From Vitis vinifera (taxonomy: Eukaryota; Streptophyta; Magnoliopsida; Vitales; Vitaceae), in NCBI RefSeq assembly GCF_030704535.1, contig NC_081823.1, positions 2,946,501-3,010,500 on the forward strand: a stretch of DNA of 64,000 nucleotides, in the 5' to 3' direction. Shown here one piece after another: positions 1-13,075 of this stretch (positions are counted from its first letter, which is position 1; each line of letters opens with the position of its first letter). Below the pieces are notes generated by a model, which did not search any database, was not told the origin of the DNA, and saw only the letters and a list, made by a program, of their open reading frames with translations. Both the position numbers and the translations under genes were made by a program.

Positions 1-19
1 GTTTTTTATTTTCTTTATC

Positions 20-235
20 ATCCCACATCGATAAATACTTAACCAATTTATACATTTATTATAATGGATAACAACGAAACTGCACGCCGAGCTTCCTAAC
101 GAGAGCTTGTAACCAAGTGGGGCATTAAGGTGGTTGGACATTATGGTAGACCTTATCATACCCATAAGTAGTGGGCCACAAAAATTATGATATGGATACA
201 ATACACTATATATATGAACAACCAACCTTTTATTT
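20..235 (+). repeat. Dispersed repeat copy with USE-like box
   Basis: Best-preserved early copy of a repeat seen at least ten times in this window. It carries ATCCCACATCG (20-30), then AT-rich sequence, a GAGCTTCCTAACGAGAGC block, AACCAAGTGGGGCA, and ends near CAACCAACCTTTTA. Other copies are near 2030-2285, 9955-10175 (opposite orientation), 11155-11400, 13440-13620, 13905-14120, 14625-14860, 18110-18265, 19790-19900, 20225-20435 and 20925-21170. I see no terminal inverted repeats, so its class is unknown. Confidence 0.6.
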
Positions 236-1096
236 TTCTGTCTCACTGATTTTAAATACTAATAATTTATCAAATCGAGTCCGTACTTATCTATTTTCCT
301 TTCCTTTTCTAATTCTATCTCATCCTAATTTTTCTCACACAAATTATTTTTTTAGGTGGGGTAAACTTTTATATTTTACTATTTTATATAAAATAAAAAA
401 TAAAAAATTTATAAAATCTATTTACTATTGATAAAATTATTAGTCTATTATGGAATTACAAAAGTTCTAAAAACAAAGTAATATGTTTGTCCTTAAAATA
501 AACTTTTTAATCAATAAGTCCTATGATAAAAATTTTATTTTTTATTTATAAAATGGAAATTATTTGTTGAGCTTATTTTAATAAAAATAGTAAATATTCA
601 TAAAGCTTGAAACTTAATTTAAAAATGAACAACAATAACTTATTATATATCTTTTTTTTACTCTTAAAGACAAATAATGGAATAATAATTTTATCAATAC
701 TAAATAGATTTTATAAAGTTTTTTTTCAAAGTTTTTCCTATGTTTAAAAATTTTCTTATAAATTTTAAATAAAATTAAACATATAGATTTTAAATAAAAT
801 TTAAAATAAAAATATTTTCTTATGTTTTACTATTTTCTTACTGATTTTAAATAAAATTAAAAACAAAAACAAGCAAATAATTTATAAAATCAATTTAGTG
901 TCAATACATATTTATTTTTCTTTCCTTTTCTAATTCTATTCCATCCTAATTTTTCTTATACAAATTATTTTCCATTCTTTTTAATTTTTCTATGTAAGGC
1001 ATTATCTTATTTTCAACATTTTAATTGCACAATAATTGAAAGATTTATATAATTGTAGGAGTTTATAATAATTTTCAAAATCATAATGTCTATTGT

Positions 1097-1100
<4 letters not shown>

Positions 1101-1126
<26 letters not shown>
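1101..1126. repeat. (AT)n microsatellite
   Basis: An uninterrupted run of alternating A and T of about 26 bp. Similar runs occur near 19947-19978, 35093-35119, 54417-54441 and 58226-58274. Confidence 0.9.
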
Positions 1127-1132
<6 letters not shown>

Positions 1133-3822
1133 AAATAAAATAAAAAGAAGAAAGAAATGGAGAAAAATAAAATAAAATAGAGAATGATACACTAATGTTT
1201 TTATTTACATTTACCCTAATATTTTATTTTATACAAGTAAAACAATATAAAAGAAAAATAAAATTAAAAAATATAATAAGCTCAATCAAGTAATTTCAAT
1301 TTTATAAATAAAAAATAAAATTTTATCATAGGAATTGCTTATTAAAAGGTCTATGTCAAGGTTTACTTTGTTTTAGATTTATATAGTACTAATTTTCAAA
1401 ATTAAGTTTTAAAGTAAGAGAGAACTTAATACACAGGCAAATGAGAAAGAAATGGAAGGTTAAAAAAGTAAAACAGATAAACAAACCGCAAATAAACTAC
1501 AAAAGAAAATAAAAATTAAATGGATAATGATACATTAGATTTTTGTTTTCCTTTACCATCCTACATCTTGACATGGATACAATTCATTATATGTGGACAT
1601 TCAACCTTTTTGATTTTTTTTAAATTCTTAATTAATGGACGAAACTTTTTTATTTTTTAAAAATTTTGCTCTTGGCCATTACCTATTAAAAAAACATTTT
1701 GTATTTGATAGTGTTAAAAAAACTAAAATTACTTTCCAAAATCAATGTCAAACGCACTCTAAGTTTCAAGTTTTATGAGTCTATACCTTTTCTCATTAAA
1801 ATAAACTCAATCAAATAATTTCTATTTTATAAATAAAAAATAATTTATTTTCTAAGAATGGTTTGAATTTATAAATAGAAAATCATCTTATCAAAATGTC
1901 TATTTCAACTATAAACACATTACTTTTATTTAAAAAAATTGTAGTTGCACAATAATTAAATTTTAAAGTAATAGATTCCTCCCACAAAGCCAGGAAAAAA
2001 GGAAGGCAAACTAAAAAATTGAAATTAAAGATAATGATGCATTAGGCTTTCATTTTTCTTTATTATCCCACTTCGATAAATACTCAACTAATTTATCCCT
2101 TTATTATAGTGGATAACAATGAAACCATTTGTCGAGCTACATAGCGAGAACTTGTAACCAAGTGGGGCAATAAAACAGTTGGAGGACACTGTGATAGTCC
2201 TATGACACTCGTAAAATAGGTCATAAATTGTGATATGGATACATTTTAGTATTTTACTACACATGTTGACATCTAATCTTTTGTTTTTTTACTTGTATTA
2301 TACTATTTTCTTATAAATTTTAAATAAAATTGAACATATAGATTTTAAATAAAATCTAAAATAAAATATTTTCTTATATTTTAATATTTTCTTTCAAATT
2401 TTAAATAAAAATAGAAAGGCAAACAAATAATTTAAAATCAATATAATCCTCTCCTTTCACACCAATTATTTATTTAGGTAGGGCAAGTTGCAATTTTAAT
2501 TTTTAGTTTTTAAATTTTTAATTAATGAAATAAACATTTTTATTTTTTAAGCTTTGGGTCAAGGCATTATTTTATTTTATTTTTTAACTTTTTATTTGCA
2601 CAATAATTGAAAGATTTATATAATTATAGGAGTTTATAATAATTTTTAAAATTCAATTTTAAATTAATAAATAACTTAGAAATAGGGTAAAATTTTAAAT
2701 TCTCAACTTAAAATTATTTTTCAAATTAATTTTATTATTTGGAAATATTTTTCATTTTGAAAATTCATTTTTTAAATTAATTTTATTATTTAGCAATGAA
2801 TGAGTGCCACATCGCTTTCAAGTCTTTAAGTACCATCAACTCAAGACCCTTATATGGTGAACGATCCTATGAGCCCAAACCATTCCTCAATTGGATTAGC
2901 TAGCATTAAACCATACAAGAACAATAATATGTTGTGTGACTTGTTATAATCGATCCTACATAGAATGGGTCTGTCATTTTGGTAGAGATGATTTTATCTT
3001 GTGGGATATTCATTTTAGTATTTGAAATACGAAATATCTAATATCTAAAATATGGAATATATGAGTTATATACCATTCATAAAAATTTTTAAATTTCAAG
3101 GAAATAGAAGTTTTAGATAACATTTCCACTATAGCCAAAACCATTCCTATTTCTAATTTCTTTTGAATTTTAAGTACTAAAAAATAATGGGTTTTAGAAT
3201 TTGGATTTACATCTAACATATATAAATGAAGGATATACAAATTACAAAAAAGCATAAAATTTTACAAAATTTAAATTTGTTACACATATCATGCTACTAA
3301 TAAAATACTAGGAATGAGCTCCTAGGTAGTTAGATTTGTTTATTGTGAAATACACTTGGTACAACAAAATATGTAAGAGATGAGACACAAGTCGGAGAGT
3401 CGTGACTATGATTTGGAAGATTTCTCATGGTCTGCTCACAATTACAAACACCAAGAAATCCTCGTGGATCTTGTCACACATGCAGACTGCAGACTCATCA
3501 TTTTATCATAATTAAATACAAGCAAAATGGTCTTGCTTTTTGCCTTACAAGTAGGCACCATTATTACATGGGCGGGCCCTGGCTGGCATTTGGCAAATAG
3601 TTTTCCACTGTCCCACCCACTCCACCTCATGACGGCTTTTGGTAGTGGAGGAGGCCCGCAATCCCATTCTACTATCTCTCGATTTGCATGATTGAAAGAA
3701 AAAAACACCACAAATATGAAAATATGATAAAATAGAAAGGCATGGATCAACGAAAGCGGCGAGAATCTCTGTACATATGATAGTGGCCGGCCATTATGGT
3801 GGGGCTGGTGCTTGTAACGTGG

Positions 3823-6800
3823 CTAGAAGTTTTCCTTGTGGAAATCAAATTGGGTGGAGGTCTCGTGCGAGAAACCTAAAGCCAGCTCGCGTAGCTGTTT
3901 GGTAGGTCCCGGTGGTCCGCAGTAGAACACTCCTGCATGCGTGTGGGAAAGCACCATTCCTCAGCTTTTAAATATTTACAGCCATCATCATCAACAAAAC
4001 AAAACGCAAAACGCAAAAGCAAAAGCAAAAGCAAATGCCTCTTCTTTCTTTCCTGCTTTCTTTCTTTTGTAATGAAATGACAAGGGTGAGAAAAAGTAAG
4101 CAAACCAAACCCAGCTTCCATGTCCACATGAACTGTGAAGTGAAGGACAGCCTTATCCCAAATGCATTTGATATATCTATATCTATATATAAAGGAAAAG
4201 GTTTGTTTTCATACACAAATGTGTAGAAAAAACATACTAGAAAGTTAATAAAATTTTAGTTTCACAAATCAACATTAAAATATAATATTTGAATTATTAA
4301 AGCAATACTTAAAAAATTCACATATCAAAAGTACTAGCTTTGGTCCAATTAAGTACTTTTTTTTAACGGAATAGATAATGTCTTTATATTTTATTGGTGA
4401 GCATATTAAATTTGAATTATTTTTAGAAGGTTCTATTTGATGGGAATTTTATTTTTTAAACGAGTCGTAATAGAAATATACTCTTCCAAAAAAAGAAAGA
4501 GCATGAAGCTGAACTCACCAACGTTCGTATGAGGGTTTTTGCGAGCAATGTACTTAAAAACGCTGCGCCAATTGGGCTTGCCGAAGTGGGACTTGACACG
4601 GGTACCAGAGACAACGTCATAGCCCTTCTTGGCGTGATTGAGGTCTTGGATCATGGCAATTAATGCAGAGCGGGCATCACCCTCTTCATGCACACTGGTG
4701 CAGTGGTTGTGCAGCTCTATCACCTCATTATGGTCCAATTCAGCCACCTCGTCCATCACCCCTTCGAACCAGTGGAAAGAGTCCTGCTCCCTCGTCATCC
4801 AATAGAAGTATGCCCTCCTAGTCTTAAATTCATTGTCATACTTCCCTCCTGCTCCATTCCCCCCCTCCATATCAGCATTCTCTTCTTCCTCCATCTCCTT
4901 AATATTATGCAAAATGTCCTTCACAATGCTGATCATCGGGGTCGCCCCGATCCCTAGCCCCACCAGCATAACCACCTCATAATTTTTGTACTCTTGCGCT
5001 GGTGCCCCATATGGACCGTCAATCAACACTTTCGGAAAACTGTCCATTATCATCAGTGTCACCATTTACATTAAAGCATATTCTAAAATCATTATCTTTG
5101 TTTAAAACAAGAGAAAATATATCCAAATCCAACTGTGTGAGGTTGTTTGATATATATCGAAATCAGTATCTATGTATCATGCGGAAGTGGACCTTGAGTG
5201 TAAAAGCACAGCCAAAGTAAACAATTGGCCAGCTGTTATGATGGCGAAAAAGGTAGAAAAGAAAAAAGAAAAAAGAAGACCAACTTTGAAAGGGTGCAAA
5301 GACCAAGTGCTTCCCCTTTGCCAACAGCATGAACTATTATGTCTTAAGGGTTCTGGTCATTTTGCAATCATGATTGAATCCAGGTTAGATTCAATGGAAT
5401 TCTTTGTGCGGAAAATTATTTACAATTCCGTGATTCCAAGTTAAAATGACTTACTTTGGGCGGTTTTCTCCTTCCGAGTAACCCCCTTTCCCGCTAGGTG
5501 ATGCCTGCAACACATGAAAAACAAACCAAGGAAAGGCTAAGTACTGCATACAAGAAGCACCACTGACAAGCATTTGAGATTTATAAGTTTCATATAGCTC
5601 ATGAAATGAAGAGGGAAAAGTGCCATTCAAAGTCAGTTAAGATTTGTAACTTATTTATTTCTAGGAAATTAAGTTTCATAGATCATTTCTCAGGAGACAC
5701 ACCTCTGAGAACACCTTTTTGATTTGCCTAGTCCAATCACCAACAGCTTGAATATGGACACTCAGATAGTCGTCTCTGGGGGCTGAAGTAATTGAGAATG
5801 GGTGCCTGTTGATATGTAAACCAACCATTAATGCAAATACATGTAGTAGTGATGATGTTTCAAGCATTATACACATATATATGTGCCTGCGTACCATTCA
5901 AAGGGAGAAACAGCAGGACAGTTGACAAACATGTATTGCCCACTCCTGTATTCGAAGTCTTTATCAGGCTTTTGCATGTGAAGCGCCAACACACCCCGAC
6001 GACCAGGGTAATCAACCGCCTTCAGTATAGTAAACAAAATGTATACTTAGATACAATAGTTTTTAGAAAGCCGATGTTTGTAGAAATAAAGTCCGTTTGA
6101 AAAATTGAAATATTTTTAACTTGTATAATTAGAAAACCTCTATTTTTTTTTTTTCTATTTCCAATGGTTGTCAAAGGGAAGGTTTTTTTGCCAGAGAGGG
6201 TCTAAGTTGTTTACCTTTACTATCCAAACAGGCTGAATGCTGGATCTGAATGCTCTTGTCAATCTTTCCAAGGCATAAAGCACAACAGGAACTGCCAAGT
6301 ACATCCAAGTCTGCCGGGCCATAAGAGGCCGGTGGTTAAAGGTTCATACCAAACACATAATTCAAACCAGAGAGCAAAAGTTGTTGGAGAATGGGTACTT
6401 ACTGTTTTCTGGTACCATTCCTTACTCAGGTAAAGATATAAGCCATGGACAACAAGCAGAGCATAGACGATTACAAAAAGGTGGTGGGAGTACCAGAAGG
6501 CGTTGAAACCAGTTAGCTTTCCACGCCTCAACCATGGAGTTGCTAGTGTGAAGGCTATTACCATCAACACCACCATTAAAATCCCCGTCACTCCTTCCAC
6601 TCCCTTAACCAATTCCCAGTACGAGGGTTGTTCCTTAAAGTAGGGCTCCAAGAGAGCAAATCTGTCACTACTCGCGTGAATAAGGCGAGGGAAATCACAA
6701 GCCATATGATAAACTACATGTATTCCGGTTCCTACTGCAACTCCCACGGCCACCACCTAAACAGATACATACCACCATTATTTAGTTTTAATCTTTCAGA

Positions 6801-8348
6801 TGATCATACAGATATGAAGAGAAATAAGTATCGTTACCATGTGGAAATTGAGGTTGTCATCAAAGGGAACAATAACGCTTAATTTCGTCTTGTTCCTGAG
6901 CCAGGTCATGGTGTTCCGGCAGACTGGGAGTAAAATCAGTGCCATGTTCAATTTCAGTGTCTCGGCCGCACCCTTGGCCATGCAAACACAATGGCCCATT
7001 ACCTGATATGCAGCTCTGTTTCGATACTGCACAAACTTGTATGCAAATAATCCCAACATAACTCCAACCCACAGAGCTATAATCCAAACTCTCCGCCAGT
7101 TGTCCTTTAAAAGGTACTTGGTGCCCTGACAGCATCTTATTAATGGGTTGTTCTCCAGTGCCGGGCGCCTCAGTTGCTCACTCAGCAATTGGCTAAGGTT
7201 TTTGCTATCTCCCCTTGTAGTTTGCTTTGAAGCTTCCAATAGAACCATCTCCAGTTTGTGTACCTGCTCTCCAGACTCCCCATAATTAAGAGGATTCTAC
7301 ATTCAAATAGTACAAGAATTACTTTATCATGTTAAATACTTGCCTGAACGTATCCTACATTCTTTGGATCTAACGCTTCCATGATCAGTGCTGCATATTC
7401 GTCAGCTTGTTTCTGGATATTAGAGAGATTGTTGGTAGAAGCACTGAGAGTGATGATCTGCAAATATAAACTATTATTAATCCAATTTTAATCACTTGCT
7501 AATATGGATTAGTTTTGGGTTGATTAGTCCAAATCAATTTGTGGTCTCTACCTCTTTGACTTCCTCTTCTGTGATTCTACCGTCGGCGTCTTTATCCACC
7601 CTGCGTTTGTTTGTTCTGGTTAATTTTATACACACAGACAAGATGGAAGAGATGTTAAATTGTCGAGAAAATTACTTACATGTCAAAGAAAGTTTGAAGC
7701 CTAGAATAGAAGCTCTCATCGGAGATCTGATCCCAGAACTGTTTGAGCTGAGCTTTATTAATTGAGTCATCCTTGATTTCCCACCTCCGAGCCAGTGCGT
7801 CGAATAGCTTTCCTCCAAACTCATTTGACTCCTGGCCCATCCCTGCCATCACAATAAGCAACTTCCTTATCATGGTTTAACTCGGCTAGACTTAATTAAC
7901 ACACATATATATATATATAAAGAGATAGAATCCAACCTATGCATTCAGCGAAGCGTGAACGAGGAAGCAAGCCATTGGTGGAATCAGTGAGCTGTTGGAA
8001 GCTCTTCTCAACGTCAGGCCACCCAGCAGAACCATCCGTCTGCCTGATAAACTTGAGCCCAGTCAAAGCATGGAGTGCTGCCGAGTTGGGGGGCTCGTAG
8101 CGACTTGAAGGAGTGCTTTTCCAGGAGGTGAGGCTCTTGAGTTCATCAGAAACACTCCTGATTCGCGCTGAAGCGCCTCGTACTAGAGCTCGGAAGGAGA
8201 ATCTATTCTCCTCACCTTCCGCATGCAAAGCCGACTGGGCGTCTTCACCAGTGGTCTTAACGCCGTGAACCGCGTCCGAGTCGTCAGGGACGTCGAGCTT
8301 GATGTCGTCAGATACATGATCATCAGTTTTCATTTTCTGCACCTCCAT
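3823..8348 (-). CDS. RBOH: Respiratory burst oxidase (plant NADPH oxidase), 12 exons
   Basis: Plasma-membrane NADPH oxidase that passes electrons through FAD and two hemes to apoplastic oxygen, making superoxide. Exons in coding order: 8348-7937, 7842-7680, 7600-7552, 7457-7344, 7263-6838, 6756-6403, 6310-6215, 6019-5895, 5805-5703, 5504-5455, 5039-4519, 3932-3823. All phases agree and give 840 codons plus stop. Seen: an EF-hand loop [12 protein letters not shown] (about 194-205), a degenerate second one near DPKNVGY, the CRNTMTWLR segment and heme-binding His residues ([17 protein letters not shown]), the FAD motif HPFSITSAP (about 581), the NADPH motif GLGIGATP (about 658) and the terminal FDFHKENF. 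The last exon lies beyond a 586 bp intron. The MEVQ start is chosen because a TATA box lies ~110 bp upstream. Intron 4 has a GC donor. The isoform cannot be assigned from sequence alone. Confidence 0.95.
7264..7343 (-). other. GC-AG intron in the RBOH gene
   Basis: The exon 4/intron 4 junction reads CAG|GCAAGT on the coding strand, and the intron ends GAGCAG before GTACACAAACTG. No GT donor nearby keeps the reading frame and the conserved protein. Apart from the C, the donor matches the U1-binding consensus perfectly, as is usual for GC-AG introns. Confidence 0.85.
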
Positions 8349-8454
8349 GGACAAAGACGATGACAGATAAACAGACAGCAAAAGAAAGGCCAATTATTGT
8401 AGAGCTTCCAGCTCTTTCTCTTCTTTCATGTAAAATAAAGCTCTGCCACTATTT

Positions 8455-8464
8455 CTATATATGG
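8455..8464 (-). promoter_or_regulatory. TATA box of RBOH
   Basis: CCATATATAG on the minus strand, about 107-116 bp upstream of the chosen ATG, placing transcription start near 8425-8430 with a leader of roughly 80 nt. A perfect G-box (CACGTG) at 8623-8628, about 200 bp further upstream, is a candidate bZIP/bHLH site. Confidence 0.55.
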
Positions 8465-8622
8465 CAAGAGAAAAGCAAGGTATGATGATCAAACTGGTAT
8501 GTCATCTCTGCCATTATTGCAGACATCATCCCAAATTATCTTATACTTTTATCTTATATTTTAATTCCTTCCCAAATCACCCTTCATCACGCAAAATATC
8601 ATCTTATACCAATATTATGATT

Positions 8623-8628
8623 CACGTG
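8623..8628. promoter_or_regulatory. G-box (CACGTG) upstream of RBOH
   Basis: Perfect palindromic CACGTG within TTCACGTGCA. G-boxes bind bZIP/bHLH factors in ABA, light or stress responses. Its function here is inferred from position only. Confidence 0.35.
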
Positions 8629-8699
8629 CAAATTTTTTATTTTTTTATTTTTACTTTATTAGATGAATGACTCGGGAGTTGGGGCCTCTCATTGGCTTC

Positions 8700-11600
8700 G
8701 CAGGAATCTTTCTCACTGGCATCTTAGAATTGATCGTTGATAATTGCTCTGGTCTTTAATTACTATTATTACGGGGTGCAGCGTGAAACATGCATACGAC
8801 TTCATTGAAAAAAAAAATTCAGGAAAAAAAAAAAAAGAAAGTAAGACAGCTTCCCAGCATTATCCTAATTGATTAATGGAAGACTATAAAGTCTTAGTTT
8901 ATTTCATTTATTTTTATTTTTTTCATTGCAAAAGAAGCTTCAATGATTTTCCTTTTTCCTTTTACATTAATCCATTAATTAATACCATTAACAAGTAAAT
9001 TTGGGCCGCAGCCCGACCCAAGCTTGAATACTCGGATGGATCGTTTCAGGTTGGAGAGATGAAATAATCCTTGTATTTATAAATTTATCTCTTCTCATTA
9101 TTTAAATGATAGCCTATTTTTTATATAAATATCATTAATTATTTCAAGTATTTACACGTATATTTTAAAAGAAATGATTATTTTTATAAGAAAAAATGAT
9201 GATATTTTTGTCAAAATAAGATAAAAAAAAATTTAGGTTTTAAATTACTCTTTTTTTATTATTATTATTTGGATGTCACCCACCGATAAGTGTTGAGTTT
9301 TATTTTAACACATTGTCCATCCATTTTAATACTTCATTTGGTTACAAGTTATCGTTATAAAGTTCAGGATTACAATATTATATTAAAAGCATATATATCA
9401 TTAACAATTTAATTTTATTTTCTTTTATAGCTTAGTTATATCTTTTTTTTAAAAAAAAAATTCTTTGTCAACTCCACCCTTTTTACCCATCTAATGTACC
9501 ATTATCTATTTAATTTAATTTTTTAGTTTTCTTATATTACTTTTCATTTTTTTTCCCATGTATAAGTCATCTCTTACTTTAAATTCAATTTTAAAAATTA
9601 GTATAAACTTTTATAAGTGTATAAATCTTTTGATCATTGTGGAACTACAAAAGTTTAAAAATAAAATTAATATATTTATCTTCAAATAGACATTTTAATA
9701 AACGATTTTCTATTTAAAAATAAAAAATAATTGGTGTGAGAAAAACTAGGATGAGATAGAATTAGAAAATGAAAGAAAAATAGATAAGCATGGACACCAA
9801 ACCAATTTTATAATTTTTTATTTTTAATTATTTAACATTTGTAAGAAAATAGTAAAACACAAGAATTTAAAATTTATAAGAAAATGGTAAAACATGAAGA
9901 AAAAATATTAACATAAAAAAAATTAGAAAAATGAAACTAAAAATAAAAATAAAAAGGTTGAATGCCCACATGTGAAGTGAGTTATATATATCACAATTTG
10001 TAACCCACTTATGGGTGTAACATATGTCATCATAGTGTCCAACCATCGTATTATCCTACTTAGTTACGAACTCTCGTTAGAAAGCTCGACGAATAGTTAC
10101 ATTGTTATCCCTCATAATAAAGGTATAAATTGATTGAGTATTTATTGATGTGGTATTATTCTCTATTTAATTTAAATTTTCTTTTATATTCGTTTGATTT
10201 ATTTAATTTTAATTTTCTTTTGATAAATAATTTTAATTTTAATTTTAATTATTTATAAAAAAAATTAAATATTTTAAATTTATTTAATCTTAATATAATA
10301 AAGAAAAATAAGTAAAATGAGTCAAAAAAAGTATATAAAAATAATTTATTAAGTTTAAACTTTTTTTTTTATTTTCCTTCATTTTTTATTTCTTTATACT
10401 TTTTTTTTCCTAAACATTTTCCCTTAAATTTTCTAACAACCAAACATAGTCTTTTAAAGAATTCATACTTTATCATAGTGGATAATAATGAAAACTCTTT
10501 GTAGAGCTTCCCAACCAAATCTTGTAATGTAATGGACCAAACATGTAGATGGATCTAACGTATTATGATATTTGGATATCAAATCATATTTAACAACATA
10601 TATTAAAATTTTGTCGAAGCCACGACTCAACAAACTCAGGTATCATTTTGGTGTTATTTGGATACATTTCTTGTTTTCTATTTTTAAAAATAAAAAATAA
10701 TAATATATTTTATATAATACATTTGAACTCCGATGTGAGATTTATTTTTTTTAAAAACAACGACTTTTAAAAATTATTTAATTTTTTACGAAATTTTTGC
10801 CAACTTAAACATATGTTAATATAAAATCTAATTTTGAACGAAAAATTTTAATAAATGTAAAATTCTTTAATTTAACTAATTTTCAAAAACAATATGAAGT
10901 ACTATTGAAAAATAAAACGACTCAAAGTTTGATAGTTTATTATAAAATCATTATTCTATGAGTTAAAAAAGTTTGTACTTTTTCTTATCAAAATAAATTC
11001 GATTGAATAATTTAAATTTTATGAATAAAAAATAAAGATTTATATCACCGGTGATTTGAATTTATAAATAGAAAATTAGTTCACTAAAATCGCTTTTAAG
11101 GATAAACATATTATTTTTTTAATCTTCAACTTAAGTAAACAAAAAAATGAAATTAAATGGATAATTATACATTAATTTTGTATCTCCTTTTATCATCCCG
11201 CATCTACAAATACTTAATGAATTTATATGTTTATTACAATGGATAAGAATGAAATTGTTCGACGAGCTTCCTAAAAAGAGCTTGTAACCAAGTGGAGCAA
11301 TAAGGTGATTAGACTTTTGTGATAGACCTATCACACCATAAGTGGGTCACAAAGTATTGTGATATGGATACAAGTTGCAATCCATGTGGACAAATCTTTT
11401 ATTATTTAATTATTTATTTATTTCCAAATCAATAAGATATAACTAAAAAAATATTCTCAACACTTTCAACAAAGAAAAATTATAATTAATAAAAATTACA
11501 CGTGTGGACATCTAACCTTCTATTATTTTTTATTTATCTTGAAATCAACAAGATGTAACCAAAAAAATTCTTAGGACTTTTAGAATAATGACTTTTAATT

Positions 11601-12399
11601 TTTTTTTAAAAAATTGTGATATTGAAAATTTTTTACTACCTCAAACATATGATTTTGAATGAAATAAATTTAATAAATGTAAAATTCTTTAATGTACTTA
11701 ATTTTCAAAAAAAAAAATTTGAAGTACTATTGAAAAATAAAAGGCATTGAGTACTTCATGGTGAAATTTGATAATTTACATAATCATTATTCTATTAATG
11801 CTCTTTAAAATTTTAAAAGTTTATGCCATTGATATATTTTTAGAATAAACTCAATCAAATAATTTTAATTTTATAAATAAAAAATAAAAATTTATCTTAG
11901 CGTTGAATAAAGTATCTCTTTCAAGGATAAACATATTATTTTTATGTGTCAACTCTTATACTTATCTATATCCATACTTGTCTATTTTCTTTCTTTTTCT
12001 AATCCTATCTAATCTTGCTTTTTTTTAAAAAAAATTTCTTGATTAATGAAAGCAAAATGTTTTTTTTTTATTTTAAATTGGGGTGTAGGGAGGGGTGCAT
12101 GTGCCCCATCTGGATACCATGGTGGCTCCATCATACTTATACGAAATCGCTTCTATTAAAGTTTGATAAATTATATAATTATTGTTTTTATTATTTAAAT
12201 AAGTAATTAGTGTTCATTTTTAAATTAAGTTTCAAGATTTTTGAGTTTGTACTTTTTCTTATTAAATACAATCAATGGATGTTGGGCATGCGAACATCAA
12301 GTATGGAATACAATCATTGTGTTCATCCATTCTATGTCATTCAATGTAGTTCAATTTTATTAATTTATGCATCAATTTTTGTATTTGTGATCAACCATC
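8700..12399. repeat. AT-rich intergenic repeats, no gene
   Basis: Gene-free AT-rich DNA. It contains dispersed-repeat copies at about 9955-10175 (minus orientation) and 11155-11400 (plus), a partial one near 10480-10570, and a GC-richer block GGGGTGCATGTGCCCC near 12090 that recurs near 15413 and 21746. Long homopolymers are common. No open frame resembles a protein. Confidence 0.6.
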
Positions 12400-12414
12400 A
12401 TATTCCTTTATGTT

Positions 12415-12860
12415 ATACTTTGCATTGTATATTGTTCTCAATGTGTTATAATTTAACTCATCTTTTTGCTTCAAACTATTCAATAGCTCTTTCAATTTAA
12501 TGTTACCTTTTGATATTTCAGGATATTGTGTGTCATTATGATTATTTTTTTCACATTTAACAATCAGCATTCAATCATCAGTTGTTTGCTTCACACCATT
12601 AAAAGTAAATGGACACTTTATTTTTACTCTCATTTTCAATATTAGTTTTCAATAAACCTCCATATACTCCACTTATTTCACAAGTAAAAATAATTCTAGG
12701 TTTTTGTCCACGAGGTCCCTTCAAATCTTCCTTAACAATTATAATAACCATTTCATTCCTTTTACTAGTTTATCGTTCTCATTTGATCAATGCCTCCTCA
12801 ATACGATGAATGATATCCAGTATGAACACAATTGTACAATCTATCATTACCATAGCTTCT
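12415..12860 (-). pseudogene. Decayed MULE/FAR1-like transposase fragment, copy 1
   Basis: Minus-strand sequence homologous at DNA level to the better-preserved fragment at 17105-17640. Reading frame is broken by stops and indels. The class is inferred from copy 2, where part of the protein can still be read. Confidence 0.4.
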
Positions 12861-12954
12861 ATGCATCATCCTCTATTAAAATTTTAATTTAATTAACTTT
12901 TTAATAATAAATGTTGTTTGACAATATAGAGTCGAATATTCTCATAGATGTCCA

Positions 12955-13075
12955 ACACTGTACAACTAGACATTATTAAGATGTCCGAAAGTATAACCAA
13001 ACATTATTAAGATGTTCGAAAGTATAACCAGACATTATTAAGATATCGAAAGTATACGATCGAACACCCTTAAGA
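12955..13075. repeat. Short tandem repeat (~31-36 bp unit)
   Basis: Three head-to-tail units sharing AGACATTATTAAGATGTCCG / AAGTATAACCA. The duplicated block at 17725-17790 has only about one unit, so copy number differs between the two duplicates. Confidence 0.6.

Larger units (their letters stand above)
1..3822. repeat. AT-rich intergenic tract with dispersed repeat copies
   Basis: No gene is visible here. The tract is strongly AT-rich and contains copies of a ~215 bp dispersed repeat (about 20-235 and 2030-2285, and a partial one at 1519-1612), recognised by shared blocks such as CCAAGTGGGGCA and ATATGGATACA. The last ~500 bp (3300-3822) is more GC-balanced and lies just downstream of the RBOH stop codon, so part of it is probably that gene's 3' UTR. 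Short open frames here do not resemble known proteins. Confidence 0.6.

Noticed and set aside
100..140. Possible SINE: AACCAAGTGG and GGTTGGACA look like pol III A and B boxes
   Set aside because: The two boxes are only about 12 bp apart, far too close for a tRNA-type promoter, and no poly-A tail or duplication is seen.
3442..3750. 102-codon minus-strand frame downstream of RBOH
   Set aside because: It overlaps the likely 3' UTR, lacks similarity I recognise, and the true last RBOH exon ends at 3823.
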